The notes below the pieces were generated by a model. That model searched no databases, had not been told where the DNA came from, and saw only the letters and a program-made list of their open reading frames with translations. The position numbers and the translations under genes were made by a program. Positions 42,217 through 51,515 of a stretch of DNA of 64,000 nt are shown here, one piece after another; within the stretch, counting starts at the first letter, position 1; each line of letters starts with the position of its first letter. Source of the DNA: Ensifer sp. LC163 (GTDB lineage Bacteria; Pseudomonadota; Alphaproteobacteria; Rhizobiales; Rhizobiaceae); NCBI RefSeq assembly GCF_001695855.1, contig NZ_MBSS01000066.1:62001-126000 (forward strand), in the 5' to 3' direction.

Positions 42217-43743
42217 ATGCAAGACTTCCTTGAATTCCGATCCATCTCCAAGGGCTACCCCGGCGTCCAGGCACTGTCGAACGTCTCGTTCTCGGTCAGA
42301 AAAGGCGCCGTCCACGGGCTGATGGGCGAGAACGGCGCCGGCAAGTCGACGCTGATCCGCGTCCTCTCCGGCGACCAGTCCGCAGACACCGGCGAAATCC
42401 TGATCGACGGCGAGCAGCAGCACTACCGTTCGGTGCGCGACGCCTTCCACGCCGGCGTCATCGTCATCCACCAAGAATTGCAGCTCGTCCCGGAACTGAC
42501 GGTCGCGGAAAACCTCTGGCTCGGGCGCTTTCCGGGCAAAGCCGGCGTCATCGATCGCCAGCAGCTGACCGGCGTCGTTTCCCGGAAGTTGGCCGAGATC
42601 GGCATCGAGGTCGATCCGGCCGCGAAGGTCGCCTCGCTTTCGATCGGCGAACGGCAGATGGTCGAAATCGCCAAGGCGGTCATGCTCGATGCGCGCGTTA
42701 TCGCGCTTGACGAGCCGACATCGTCGCTATCCTCCAGGGAAAGCGAGATCCTCTTCGCCCTCATCGACCGCCTGCGCGCCAACGGCACGGTCATTCTCTA
42801 TGTCTCCCATCGCCTCGACGAGATCTTCCGCCTCTGCGACAGCCTGACGGTGCTGCGCGACGGAAAGCTCGCCTCCCATCATCCCGACATCTCGAAGGTG
42901 ACGCGCGACCAGATCATCTCGGAAATGGTCGGCCGCGAGATCGCCAACATCTGGGGCTGGCGCGAGCGCAGCCTTGGCGAAGAGCGGCTGCGTGTCGAAG
43001 GTATTTCGGGACCGAAACTCCGCCACCCCTTGAGCTTTTCCGTCAGGCGCGGCGAGATCCTTGGCTTCTTCGGCCTGATCGGCGCCGGCCGCAGCGAAAT
43101 GGCCCGCCTCGTCTATGGCGCCGACGCCCGCGACAAGGGCACGGTGTCGGTCGACGGCGTCGCCATTGAGGCCGACAGCCCACCCCATTCGATCCGCTCC
43201 GGCATCGTGCTCTGCCCGGAGGACCGCAAGTTCGACGGCATCGTCCAGGGACGCTCGATCGAAGAGAACATGACAATCTCCTCGCGACGCCATTTCTCGC
43301 CCTTCGGCATCATCAACCCGAAGAAGGAAGGCGCACTTGCCGACAAGTTCATCGCCAAACTTCGCGTGCGCACGCCATCGCGCCGCCAGGACATCATCAA
43401 TCTGTCGGGCGGCAACCAGCAAAAGGTCATCCTCGGCCGCTGGCTGTCCGAAGAGGGCGTCAAGGTGCTTGTTATCGACGAGCCGACGCGCGGCATCGAT
43501 GTCGGCGCCAAATCGGAAATCTACGAAATCCTCTACGAACTGGCCGCAGACGGCATGGCGATCGTGGTGATCTCCAGCGAACTGCCCGAAGTCATGGGCG
43601 TCGCCGACCGCATCGTGGTGATGTGCGAGGGTCGCGTCGCCGCCGACATTCCAAGGGTGGAATTCGACGAGCGGCGCATTCTCGCTGCCGCGCTGCCGGA
43701 CGTTCAAAACAGCAACACTCTTCCTCACGCACAGGTACGGTGA
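42217..43743 (+). CDS. araG: L-arabinose/galactose-type ABC transporter ATP-binding protein AraG
   Basis: A 508-aa tandem ATPase. The first half has GENGAGKS at 37-44 and the signature SLSIGERQMVEIAKAV; the second has the IGAGRSE variant and NLSGGNQQKVILGRWL. This asymmetry is normal for the AraG/MglA class. CCGGAG lies before the ATG. The stop codon overlaps the permease start (TGATG). Confidence 0.92.
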   Translation: MQDFLEFRSISKGYPGVQALSNVSFSVRKGAVHGLMGENGAGKSTLIRVLSGDQSADTGEILIDGEQQHYRSVRDAFHAGVIVIHQELQLVPELTVAENLWLGRFPGKAGVIDRQQLTGVVSRKLAEIGIEVDPAAKVASLSIGERQMVEIAKAVMLDARVIALDEPTSSLSSRESEILFALIDRLRANGTVILYVSHRLDEIFRLCDSLTVLRDGKLASHHPDISKVTRDQIISEMVGREIANIWGWRERSLGEERLRVEGISGPKLRHPLSFSVRRGEILGFFGLIGAGRSEMARLVYGADARDKGTVSVDGVAIEADSPPHSIRSGIVLCPEDRKFDGIVQGRSIEENMTISSRRHFSPFGIINPKKEGALADKFIAKLRVRTPSRRQDIINLSGGNQQKVILGRWLSEEGVKVLVIDEPTRGIDVGAKSEIYEILYELAADGMAIVVISSELPEVMGVADRIVVMCEGRVAADIPRVEFDERRILAAALPDVQNSNTLPHAQVR

Positions 43744-44696
43744 TGATGACCTCCTTGAAAAAACTCCTTCTCGGCGAACAGGGCCTCGTCGTCATCTTCG
43801 CGCTGGCCTTTCTTGTCGTGTCGCTCACCGTCCCCAACTTCCTGACCGAGCGCAACATGCTGGGCCTGCTGCAGTCGGTGGTCACCATCGGCATCGTCGC
43901 CTGCACCATGATGTTCTGCCTCGCCTCGCGCGACTTCGACCTTTCGGTCGGCTCGACGGTTGCCTTTTCCGGCATGGTCGCCGTCATGGCATCGAATGCG
44001 ACCGGCTCGATCCTGCTCGGCCTCGTCACCGCCCTGGTGTGCGGCGGTCTCGTCGGAACGGTCAACGGCGTCGTCATTGCCCGTTTCCGCATCAACGCGC
44101 TGATCACCACGCTTGCCACAATGCAAATCGTGCGCGGCCTGGCGCTGATCGCATCGGACGGCCGCGCCGTCGGCATCAACGATCCGAGCTTCTACCAGCT
44201 GGCGCTTTCGCGCTTCCTCGGCATCCCGACGCCGATCTGGGTCATGGCGCTGTTCTTCGTCGCCTTCGGCTTCCTGTTGAACCGCACGGTCTTCGGCAAG
44301 AACACGCTGGCGATCGGCGGTAATCCGGAGGCGTCGCGCCTTGCCGGCGTCGACGTTGCGCGCATGCGCATCTGGATTTTTGCGCTGCAGGGTCTCGTCT
44401 GCGCCGTTGCCGGCGTGCTGCTGGCATCGCGCATCACTTCGGGCCAACCAAACGCGGCGACCGGCCTCGAGCTTTCGGTGATCTCCGCCTGCGTGCTGGG
44501 CGGCGTGTCGCTTGCCGGCGGACGGGCGGCCATGACCGGCGTGATCGTCGGCGTGCTGATCATGGGCATTGCCGAGAATGTCATGAACCTGCTCAACATC
44601 CAGGCCTTCTACCAGTATGTCGTGCGCGGCCTGATCCTGCTGCTTGCCGTGCTGCTCGACAACCTGCGCTCGTCCGCGGTCGGTCGCCGGGCGTAG
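43743..44696 (+). CDS. araH: L-arabinose/galactose-type ABC transporter permease AraH
   Basis: A 317-aa permease with about ten membrane segments. FCLASRDFDLSVGSTVAFSG and FGKNTLAIGGNPEASRLAGV are typical of AraH/RbsC. Two adjacent ATGs (43743 and 43746) are possible; the first overlaps the AraG stop. It forms the sugar channel with AraG. Confidence 0.92.
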   Translation: MMTSLKKLLLGEQGLVVIFALAFLVVSLTVPNFLTERNMLGLLQSVVTIGIVACTMMFCLASRDFDLSVGSTVAFSGMVAVMASNATGSILLGLVTALVCGGLVGTVNGVVIARFRINALITTLATMQIVRGLALIASDGRAVGINDPSFYQLALSRFLGIPTPIWVMALFFVAFGFLLNRTVFGKNTLAIGGNPEASRLAGVDVARMRIWIFALQGLVCAVAGVLLASRITSGQPNAATGLELSVISACVLGGVSLAGGRAAMTGVIVGVLIMGIAENVMNLLNIQAFYQYVVRGLILLLAVLLDNLRSSAVGRRA

Positions 44697-44703
44697 CTGC
44701 GCC

Positions 44704-45621
44704 ATGTCTGCGGACGTTCTGCAGCTTGGCAATGGGGAGCTTTCGATCGAATTGAGCCGCTTCGGCGGCTCGATCCTGTCGGGCTCCTATCGCGGCGTGC
44801 CGATCTTCCAACCCAGGTCGGCAGGCGGTCTTGCCTCGCAACACCACGGTGCCGAGGCAAGCTTTCCGCTCGTTCCCTTCGGCAACCGGCTAGAGGGCAA
44901 CAGCTTCAGCATCGCCTGCAATCGCTTCGTCCTCACCGCCAACTCAAGCGACCCCTGTTATCTGCATGGCGACGGCTGGCTGGCGACATGGGAGGCGGTC
45001 TCGCACAGCGAAACCGAAGCATGCCTGCGCTATGTGCACGAGGCAGCGGCGCCAAACCCCTATGCCTATGAGGCCGTTCAGCATTTCAGGATTGTCGGCG
45101 AGCGCCTCTCCGTCACGCTCTCCGTCACCAACAGATCGCGCCACGCTTTGCCCATGGGCCTCGGTCACCACCCCTTCTTCCCGAAAACCGCCGGCACACG
45201 GCTGATCGCGAAGGCCGATCGCTTCTGGACGGAGAGAGCAGGTCACCTGCCCGACCAGCCCGGGCCGATACCGGATGCTCTTGACTTCGAAATGGGCAAT
45301 CCCATCGCGCCACGATGGTTGAACAATGCCTATGAGGACTGGGACGGCAAGGCCATCATCAAGTGGCCGGAACACGACCTCTGCCTGGAGATCGAAGCGC
45401 GGGCGCCCTTCCGTCACTTCATGCTCTATTCGCCTGCGGACGCAGACTTCTTTTGCTTTGAGCCGATGACGCACCTGCCGAACGGCCATCACCTTCCGGG
45501 TTTTGGTGGCCTTTCAATCCTTGAGCATGACCAAAGCCTTGTCGGCACAATCACCTTTACCCCGCACCCGATCCCGCCCACGGAACGCGTAGAACCAGAA
45601 CGGGCCGAGCGCCGAAGTTAA
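44704..45621 (+). CDS. Aldose 1-epimerase family protein (galactose mutarotase-like)
   Basis: A 305-aa protein of the GalM/YihR fold. The motif HHPFFPKT holds the conserved histidine, and ELSRFGGSILSG and FLLYSP-like MLYSPADADFFCFEP are typical. It probably interconverts the alpha and beta anomers of the imported sugar to supply the dehydrogenase. It starts seven bases after araH and ends the operon before a strong bidirectional terminator. Confidence 0.85.
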   Translation: MSADVLQLGNGELSIELSRFGGSILSGSYRGVPIFQPRSAGGLASQHHGAEASFPLVPFGNRLEGNSFSIACNRFVLTANSSDPCYLHGDGWLATWEAVSHSETEACLRYVHEAAAPNPYAYEAVQHFRIVGERLSVTLSVTNRSRHALPMGLGHHPFFPKTAGTRLIAKADRFWTERAGHLPDQPGPIPDALDFEMGNPIAPRWLNNAYEDWDGKAIIKWPEHDLCLEIEARAPFRHFMLYSPADADFFCFEPMTHLPNGHHLPGFGGLSILEHDQSLVGTITFTPHPIPPTERVEPERAERRS

Positions 45622-45634
45622 GCCGCCAGTTCAA

Positions 45635-45680
45635 ACAATGAAGCGCCGCGCGTCCTATCTGACGCGCGGCGCTTCATTGT
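45635..45680. terminator. Strong bidirectional terminator hairpin
   Basis: A perfect 20-bp stem (arm ACAATGAAGCGCCGCGCGTC) with a 6-base loop sits between the epimerase gene and the convergent glutathione transferase gene. The base of the stem is AT-rich on both sides, so it can act in both directions. Confidence 0.8.
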
Positions 45681-45700
45681 ATCTCACACCGATTTCGTGC

Positions 45701-46312
45701 CTAAGCCGCAGCGAGCGACGACGCATCGAACTCTGCCGCCCACTGGACCGATGGCCGTGCGGCGCAGCGTCCGATCCAGGCCTTGACGGCAGGCACATCG
45801 GGCGCTGCTTCCGGAAACCACGCAAATGGCGAATAGAGCAGCAGGTCGGCGGCCGAGAACTGGTCGCCCATCAGATAGGGGCTTGCCGTGAGCGCCGTTT
45901 CCAGCTGGCGCGCCATCTCGGCGGATCCGCGGAACGTGGACTGCAGATAGGGATGCGAGAGCCCGGCCGCCTCGACGATCAGCACCGGCTCGACGACACC
46001 GGCATACCAGGCGAGCCAGCTCAGATAACGGCCGCGCTTGGGGTCGCCGGGAAGCGGCGCCAGGTTCTTGGCCGGGAAAAGATCGGTCAGATACTGGATG
46101 ATGGCAATGCTTTCCCAGATGACGACGCCATCGTGCACGAGAAGCGGCACCTTGCCTTCCGGGTGCGGGTTTTTTGGGTCCTTGGCGCCGCTGCCGTCGC
46201 CGCGGGTGATGTCGACGATTACGATGTTCACCTCGTCGAGCGCATCCAGTTCGCGGAGCAAGGTGATAATGCGCGACGAGCGGGAGCGCGGGGCGTGATA
46301 GAGCGTCAACAT
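45701..46312 (-). CDS. Glutathione S-transferase family protein
   Basis: A 203-aa GST. The thioredoxin-like N-terminal domain has HAPRSRSSRI and the cis-proline/glutathione-site region GKVPLLVHDGVVIWESIAII; the all-helical C-terminal domain contains MGDQFSAADLLLYSPF with the N-capping box. It transfers glutathione to an electrophile or acts as a thiol reductase; the substrate is not known. It is divergent from a WYL-type regulator that probably controls it. Confidence 0.92.
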   Translation of the reverse strand: MLTLYHAPRSRSSRIITLLRELDALDEVNIVIVDITRGDGSGAKDPKNPHPEGKVPLLVHDGVVIWESIAIIQYLTDLFPAKNLAPLPGDPKRGRYLSWLAWYAGVVEPVLIVEAAGLSHPYLQSTFRGSAEMARQLETALTASPYLMGDQFSAADLLLYSPFAWFPEAAPDVPAVKAWIGRCAARPSVQWAAEFDASSLAAA

Positions 46313-46388
46313 TGAAGGGTCCTCGATTGCGGTTTCTGTCTGCGCTCTTTATAAACCGACCGAACTGCCAATTTCCGTCAGTAGGCTC

Positions 46389-47105
46389 ATGGCGCGCAGC
46401 GATCGTTTGTTTCGTCTTCTCCAGGCACTTCGCAGCCTGCCGCCGCCGGTGACTGCCGCGCGGCTGGCAGAGGAAACCGGCGTGTCGCTACGCTCGCTCT
46501 ACCGCGACATCGACAGCCTGCGCACGGCCGGCGCCGTCATCGACGGCGAGCGCGGCTTCGGTTATCGCCTGACCGAGGATATCGCCCTTCCGCCCCAGAC
46601 CTTCACGCGCCTTGAAATCGAAGCCCTCGTGCTGGGTCTGGCCGAAGTTCGCCACATGGGCGAACCCGAGCTTGCGCGGGCCGCCGACTCGGTGCTTTCG
46701 AAGATAACCGCGACCCTGCCCGATCGGTTGCAGCAGCAGACGATCCATGCCGTCTCGCAGGTTCACCGTTTCGAGCAGAGGTCCGCGCCCGATATCGATG
46801 TCGGGCTGCTTCGCGAGGCCTGCTGGCAGGAACGGGCAATCGTCATCGACTATGTCGACGCCGAGCGCCGCCACAGCGAAAGGCGTGTCCTGCCGCTTGG
46901 GATCGTCTATCTCGAGCATGTCCTGGTGCTGCTCGGCTGGTGTTGTCTCCGTCAGGACTTCCGCAAGTTCCGCATCGACCGCATCGCCGACATGAAGCCG
47001 ACCGGCGAAAGCTTCCGTCCGCGCCGTGTGGCGATGCTGCGCGAATTCATTGCCCGCATGAACGCGGGCTCAACGGACACGGCGCCGGCCCACCTCAAGG
47101 GTTAG
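46389..47105 (+). CDS. YafY-type transcriptional regulator (HTH_11 and WYL domains)
   Basis: A 238-aa regulator. The N-terminal helix-turn-helix (ARLAEETGVSLRSLYRDIDS, about 24-43) is followed by a WYL domain; its namesake motif is altered to GWCCLRQDFRKFRIDRI. WYL domains bind nucleic acids or small ligands. The 76-base gap to the divergent GST gene suggests shared control. The frame is clean and the length normal for the family. Confidence 0.9.
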   Translation: MARSDRLFRLLQALRSLPPPVTAARLAEETGVSLRSLYRDIDSLRTAGAVIDGERGFGYRLTEDIALPPQTFTRLEIEALVLGLAEVRHMGEPELARAADSVLSKITATLPDRLQQQTIHAVSQVHRFEQRSAPDIDVGLLREACWQERAIVIDYVDAERRHSERRVLPLGIVYLEHVLVLLGWCCLRQDFRKFRIDRIADMKPTGESFRPRRVAMLREFIARMNAGSTDTAPAHLKG

Positions 47106-47144
47106 AACGGCGCCGCAGGTGCCGCTAACGCGGCAGAAAGGCGT

Positions 47145-47996
47145 TCAGAAGTCCGGCGCCACGCCGAAGACGAACTCCACCTGCTCGCCCGACATGTTGT
47201 AATACTGATGATCGGTGCCGGCCGGAATGTAGAAACCGTCCCGCGGATTGAGCTCGAACCAGGCCTGACCTTCCGCATCCGGGACATGGATGTTCAGCGT
47301 TCCGGAAACGACGTAGAGGCATTCGTCGCCCTTGTGGCGTTCGACGCCGGTGCGCTTGCCGGCCAGCAGCGTCGTCTTGCCAACGGTCAACTGGTCGGTG
47401 GCGCAGTAGAGGCCGGTAAAGGCGCCTTGTGTCGCCTGATCCAGGCTCCACAGCAGGTCGGCATCGCGCATCGGATGGATCGTACGTCCATCGCGTTGCG
47501 CCTGCGCCTCCATCGGCCAGCGTCCGATAAATTCGCTCTGGCTGTAGCGTGACTGCGCAAGCTCGAGATAGGGCTTGGTGCGGGCATAGGGACCGGACGT
47601 GCCCTTTGCCGGCGGCGGGGCAAAAAACTCGAGCACACGGACCTGCTCGTTGCCGAGGTTGAAGCCGTGATGCCAGGTATCCTTGCGGAAGAACAACGCC
47701 TCGCCCTTCTGCGCGATGCAGAATTCCCCGGTTTCCGGGTTGGCGAGGCCGAGCGTGCCGCTCAGCACATAGAGCACTTCATCGGCGCCGAAGATCGTAC
47801 GGAAGGCGTCGGTATGCTTGAAGCAGCCGCCGGGCTGCATGCCGAAGACGATCTGATGGATGCTGTCGGTGGATGCGTAGATCCAATCGTCGACGAGGCC
47901 GGCATTCTCCTCCCCCCAGAGGTGCCGGGTGACATCAGCATAGGGGATATGGCTGGCGCGGTCGAATACGGGGCGCGGTGAAGGCTTGTAGCCCAT
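47145..47996 (-). CDS. Double-cupin domain protein
   Basis: A 283-aa protein with two cupin barrels. The first has FKHTDAFRTIFGADEVLYVLSG and DTWHHGF; the second has ERHKGDECLYVVSGTL and a later PAGTDHQYYN. Both keep metal-binding histidines. The class includes sugar isomerases, dioxygenases and storage-type proteins, so the reaction cannot be given. AAGGAGTTACCG precedes the ATG at 47996. It lies 35 bases after the TetR stop and is probably the last gene of the sugar operon. Confidence 0.85.
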   Translation of the reverse strand: MGYKPSPRPVFDRASHIPYADVTRHLWGEENAGLVDDWIYASTDSIHQIVFGMQPGGCFKHTDAFRTIFGADEVLYVLSGTLGLANPETGEFCIAQKGEALFFRKDTWHHGFNLGNEQVRVLEFFAPPPAKGTSGPYARTKPYLELAQSRYSQSEFIGRWPMEAQAQRDGRTIHPMRDADLLWSLDQATQGAFTGLYCATDQLTVGKTTLLAGKRTGVERHKGDECLYVVSGTLNIHVPDAEGQAWFELNPRDGFYIPAGTDHQYYNMSGEQVEFVFGVAPDF

Positions 47997-48031
47997 CGGT
48001 AACTCCTTGGCTGCGGGCACGCGGTTGCGCG

Positions 48032-48598
48032 CTATTTTGTGGTTGATGGCGCGCGCGTCCGCTCGATCAGGCGGGCAGTGACCTTGCGCTTCATGTCTGG
48101 GTCGAGATGCATGACGTTGAAGACCTCCGCCATCCACAGGCCTTCGACGGCAAGGCGGATGATCGTGGCGTCAACCGGATCGAGGCCGTCGCCTTCGACC
48201 GCCGCCTGGCAACGGATGTTCTGCTGGCGCACGATCTCCAGCAGATCAGGAAAGTTGGAAAGCGCCGCCGTGATGCTGGCGCCGAGACGGTCATATTGCT
48301 CGCCCGTGCTTGCGGCCTCCCCCAATGTCGCGCCGACATAGGCCCTTGTGTACCGGCCGTGCGGATCCTCGTCTTCCTTCTCGATGCCGGCAAGACCGGT
48401 CTCGAAGCGGTAGACGAACCGTTCGACCATGGCGCGCACCAGGGCGTCCTTGCTGGCGAAATGATAGAGGATGCCGCCCTTGCTCAGGCCCGTCTGCTCC
48501 GCGACCTCGTCGAAGGTCAGCGAGGAAACGCCCTTGCCCACCACGATCGCCTCGGCGGCAGTCAAAATACGGTCCCGTGCGCTTTCACGTTTTGCCAT
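48032..48598 (-). CDS. TetR family transcriptional regulator
   Basis: A 188-aa TetR-type regulator. The helix-turn-helix (LTFDEVAEQTGLSKGGILYH at 27-46) is clear, and the ligand domain resembles the TetR_C_37/YcnC-like group (ALSNFPDLLEIVRQQNI). The frame is open far upstream, but that part overlaps the oxidoreductase gene in another frame. No strong ribosome-binding site is seen before the ATG at 48598. A perfect 16-bp palindrome before the first gene of the operon (56644-56659) is the probable target. Confidence 0.88.
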   Translation of the reverse strand: MAKRESARDRILTAAEAIVVGKGVSSLTFDEVAEQTGLSKGGILYHFASKDALVRAMVERFVYRFETGLAGIEKEDEDPHGRYTRAYVGATLGEAASTGEQYDRLGASITAALSNFPDLLEIVRQQNIRCQAAVEGDGLDPVDATIIRLAVEGLWMAEVFNVMHLDPDMKRKVTARLIERTRAPSTTK

Positions 48599-48633
48599 GT
48601 CGGTACAATCCAGTGTTGAAAAAATCAGCGCAG

Positions 48634-49719
48634 CTATATCTGTGAACTCTCCCGCAGGCGATCGACGATCTCGGCCATCAGCGCCAGATCGTTGCGTGAA
48701 TCGTCGAGCGTGGTTTTCGGCTGCGTGCCTTTGACCAGATGATCGTGGAAGGCACGCAGTTCGAGCGCGAAGGGATCGGTATAGTCTGGACCGAAGACCC
48801 GCGTCTCCGTCTCGGTGTCGGTCGAATCGATGACCTCCAGCGAGGTTGGCAGGTTGCGGATATAGGGCGTGTCGTAGCTGACCCGCAGTTGGCGCCGGTC
48901 GGACAGGATTTCGATGCGGGCGTCGAAGCGAGCAACGTTGTCGATCAACGCCTCGTAGATTGCGGTGAAATGGCCATAGTCGAAAAGCGCGACAATGGAT
49001 TCGCCGTTGGCCTTGTGGTGGGCGGCGATCACCCGCTTCGGCAGGCCGATCAGTTCGCGCATCGCCGAAAGGCTGTGCGACGACAGCCCAGTCAGAACCT
49101 GGTAGGCGCGCATCAGATCGGCAGGCGCATCGTGACCAACCACCTGCTTGAGAAGCGCCGCGGTCTGCGCGCGGGAATCGGCGAGGAATGCGGCATCGAG
49201 ATCGGTCGGGTAGAAGATGTTGCGGGTCTGCTTGATGAAGAACGGGCCCTCGCAGATGATGTCGCGCACGCGGACGTAGCGGACCGCTTCCTGCTCCGGC
49301 ATCATCGCCTTGGCCCTGAGGAAGCTCGGCGAATAGCGGCGCATATAGGCGACGAACAACAGGCGGTCGGTGGCCCTGGCAAGCGGCGCGACCGCGTCGA
49401 TCTCGCCAAGGGTAAGGCAGGCCGGCTTCTCCAGGAAGACATGTTTGCCCGCTTTCAGCGCCAGTTCGAGATAGAAACTGTGCGTCTGGTCCGGGGTGAG
49501 GATGAACACGGCATCGATATCGGGTGCGGCAACCAGCGCTTCGGCCGTTTCGAACGGCCTTGCGCCGGGATAGCGCGCCGAACAATAGGCCGTCAGGCTT
49601 GGCGACACGTCATAGACGCCGACGATTTCAAACAGGTTCCGGTGATCCGCCAGGATCGGTAGATGCATGAGCTGGCTGACTTCGCCAAGCCCGATCAAAC
49701 CAACGCGAACGACACGCAT
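48634..49719 (-). CDS. Gfo/Idh/MocA family oxidoreductase
   Basis: A 361-aa NAD(P)-dependent sugar oxidoreductase. The Rossmann start VGLIGLGEVSQLMHLPIL and the EKPACLTLGE motif near 98, which carries the catalytic lysine, are typical. Members oxidise inositols, amino sugars or the C3 hydroxyl of glycosides. GGAAAGG precedes the ATG at 49719. In this operon it is a candidate for a 3-keto-sugar forming step, working with the IolE/YcjR-like protein; this is inference. Confidence 0.88.
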   Translation of the reverse strand: MRVVRVGLIGLGEVSQLMHLPILADHRNLFEIVGVYDVSPSLTAYCSARYPGARPFETAEALVAAPDIDAVFILTPDQTHSFYLELALKAGKHVFLEKPACLTLGEIDAVAPLARATDRLLFVAYMRRYSPSFLRAKAMMPEQEAVRYVRVRDIICEGPFFIKQTRNIFYPTDLDAAFLADSRAQTAALLKQVVGHDAPADLMRAYQVLTGLSSHSLSAMRELIGLPKRVIAAHHKANGESIVALFDYGHFTAIYEALIDNVARFDARIEILSDRRQLRVSYDTPYIRNLPTSLEVIDSTDTETETRVFGPDYTDPFALELRAFHDHLVKGTQPKTTLDDSRNDLALMAEIVDRLRESSQI

Positions 49720-49755
49720 GAAAGCAACCTTTCCGCCTCTGGGTGAGGCAACAAT

Positions 49756-50595
49756 TCAACCCTTGACCGCACCGGCTGTCAGGCCGGAGACGATATGTTT
49801 CTGGAAGATGAGAGCGAGGATGACCAATGGAACGGTGACGATCGTCGACGCCGCCATGATCGCGCCATAGGGGAATTCATAGCGGCTGGAGCCCGAGATC
49901 AGCGCGATCGCCACCGGCACCGTGCGGTTCTCGTCCGTCAGGATGAAGGTCAGCGCGAACATGAACTCGTTCCACGAGGCGATGAAGGCAAGCAGGCCCG
50001 TCGAGATCAGTGCCGGCCCCATCATCGGCAGGAAGATGCAGCGCACAATCCGCAAAGGCGAGCAGCCATCCATGATCGCCGCCTCCTCGATCTGCTTCGG
50101 CAGATCGCGCATGAAGGTGGTCAGAACCCAGATGTTGAAAGGCAGCGTGAAGATCATGTAGGCGAAGATCAGCGAGCCGACGGTGTTGTAGAGCCCGAGC
50201 CAGCGGATCATCTCGAACAGGCCGGACAAAAGCGCGATCTGCGGAAACATCGAGACCGCGAGCACCAGAAGCATGATCGGCGAACGACCGCGAAAGTCGA
50301 TCCGGCCGAGCGCATAGGCAGCGGCGATCGCCAGCACGAGCGAAAGGGCCACGACCGAGAAGGCGACGATCAGCGAATTCAAGAGGCTGCGCAGGAAAAC
50401 GCCGTCCGACAGGATGGCCGCGTAGTTGTTGAATTTCAGGTCCGGGAAGAACGTCACGTCGAAGATCGCCTGGCCCGACTTCAGCGACGACGCGATCATC
50501 CAGTAGAACGGAAACAGCGTATAGAGCGCGACGATGCCGAAGAGGCTGTAGATCGCGACCTGATGCAGGCGTTTGCGGGTGTTGCTTCGGACCAT
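49756..50595 (-). CDS. Carbohydrate ABC transporter permease (MalG family)
   Basis: A 279-aa permease with six membrane segments and the EAA loop EEAAIMDGCSPLRIVRCIFLP. GGGAG precedes the ATG at 50595, which follows the upstream stop by one base (TGACATG); the longer frame is rejected. With the MalF-type partner it imports the operon's sugar. Confidence 0.92.
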   Translation of the reverse strand: MVRSNTRKRLHQVAIYSLFGIVALYTLFPFYWMIASSLKSGQAIFDVTFFPDLKFNNYAAILSDGVFLRSLLNSLIVAFSVVALSLVLAIAAAYALGRIDFRGRSPIMLLVLAVSMFPQIALLSGLFEMIRWLGLYNTVGSLIFAYMIFTLPFNIWVLTTFMRDLPKQIEEAAIMDGCSPLRIVRCIFLPMMGPALISTGLLAFIASWNEFMFALTFILTDENRTVPVAIALISGSSRYEFPYGAIMAASTIVTVPLVILALIFQKHIVSGLTAGAVKG

Positions 50596-50596
50596 G

Positions 50597-51511
50597 TCAA
50601 ACTCCCAAAAGGCGGCGATTGAGACGGAAGACGGTGACATAGATCGCGGTAACGACGGCGATCATCAGGAAGACGGCGGTACTGGCGGCGGAGCCCACGC
50701 CCATGTCCTGGAAGTTGACGAGGACCTCGCGGGCATAAATCGACACCGTCTTGGTGTCGTCGCTGTTGGACGACAGCACGAAGCTCAAATCGAACATGCG
50801 CAGCGCATCGAGCAGGCGGAAGAGCACGGCAACCGCAATGCTCGGCGCCAGCAGCGGCAGCGTCAGCGAGGTGAACTGCTTCCACGCCGGCACGCCGTCG
50901 ATTGCCGCGACCTCGTAGATGCCGCGCGGCAGCATCTGCAGCCCCGCCAGGATCAGCAGCACCATGAAGGGCGTGGTGATCCAGACATCGACCGCGATGA
51001 TCACCGGCATGACCAGGGAGGCATTGGCGGTCCAGGCGATGCCACTGTCGATGAAACCTGCCATTTTCAGCACGTGGTTCACGATGCCGAACTGGTCGTG
51101 CAGCATCCACTGCCACATGCGGGCGCTGACCACGACCGGGATCGACCAGGGGATGAGAATGATCGCCCGCATGGCGCCGCGCCCGGCGATGTGGGAATTG
51201 AGGAGAAGCGCGATCGTCAGCCCGAGAACGGTCTCGATCGACACCGAAATGACGGTGAAATACAGCGTGTTGCGAACCGATTGCCACCACAGCGGATCTT
51301 CGAACAGCGCCCGATAATTGTCGAAGCCGATGTAACTGTAGAAGTCCGGCTCCGTTAGCAGCGCGTCGGTGAAGGAAAAGACGAAGGTGCGCCCGAGCGG
51401 CCAGAGGGCAACGGCCGTCAACACCAACAGGCTCGGCGCCAGGAACCACCAGGCGGTGCGGGCGCGGGCTTGACGCAAGCCGAGAGATTTCATCAAGACA
51501 CCTGACACCAT
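50597..51511 (-). CDS. Carbohydrate ABC transporter permease (MalF family)
   Basis: A 304-aa permease with six to seven membrane segments. The N-terminus holds ARTAWWFLAPSLLVL and the EAA loop is YEVAAIDGVPAWKQFTSLTL. GGAGG nine bases before the ATG at 51511 lies in the end of the ATPase gene, so translation is coupled. An ATG at 51493 is an alternative. Confidence 0.92.
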   Translation of the reverse strand: MVSGVLMKSLGLRQARARTAWWFLAPSLLVLTAVALWPLGRTFVFSFTDALLTEPDFYSYIGFDNYRALFEDPLWWQSVRNTLYFTVISVSIETVLGLTIALLLNSHIAGRGAMRAIILIPWSIPVVVSARMWQWMLHDQFGIVNHVLKMAGFIDSGIAWTANASLVMPVIIAVDVWITTPFMVLLILAGLQMLPRGIYEVAAIDGVPAWKQFTSLTLPLLAPSIAVAVLFRLLDALRMFDLSFVLSSNSDDTKTVSIYAREVLVNFQDMGVGSAASTAVFLMIAVVTAIYVTVFRLNRRLLGV

Positions 51512-51515
51512 TGTC

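Noticed and set aside
48599-49585. Long N-terminal extension of the TetR regulator (frame of 517 codons)
   Set aside because: The extension overlaps the oxidoreductase gene in another frame; TetR homology begins only at the ATG at 48598.
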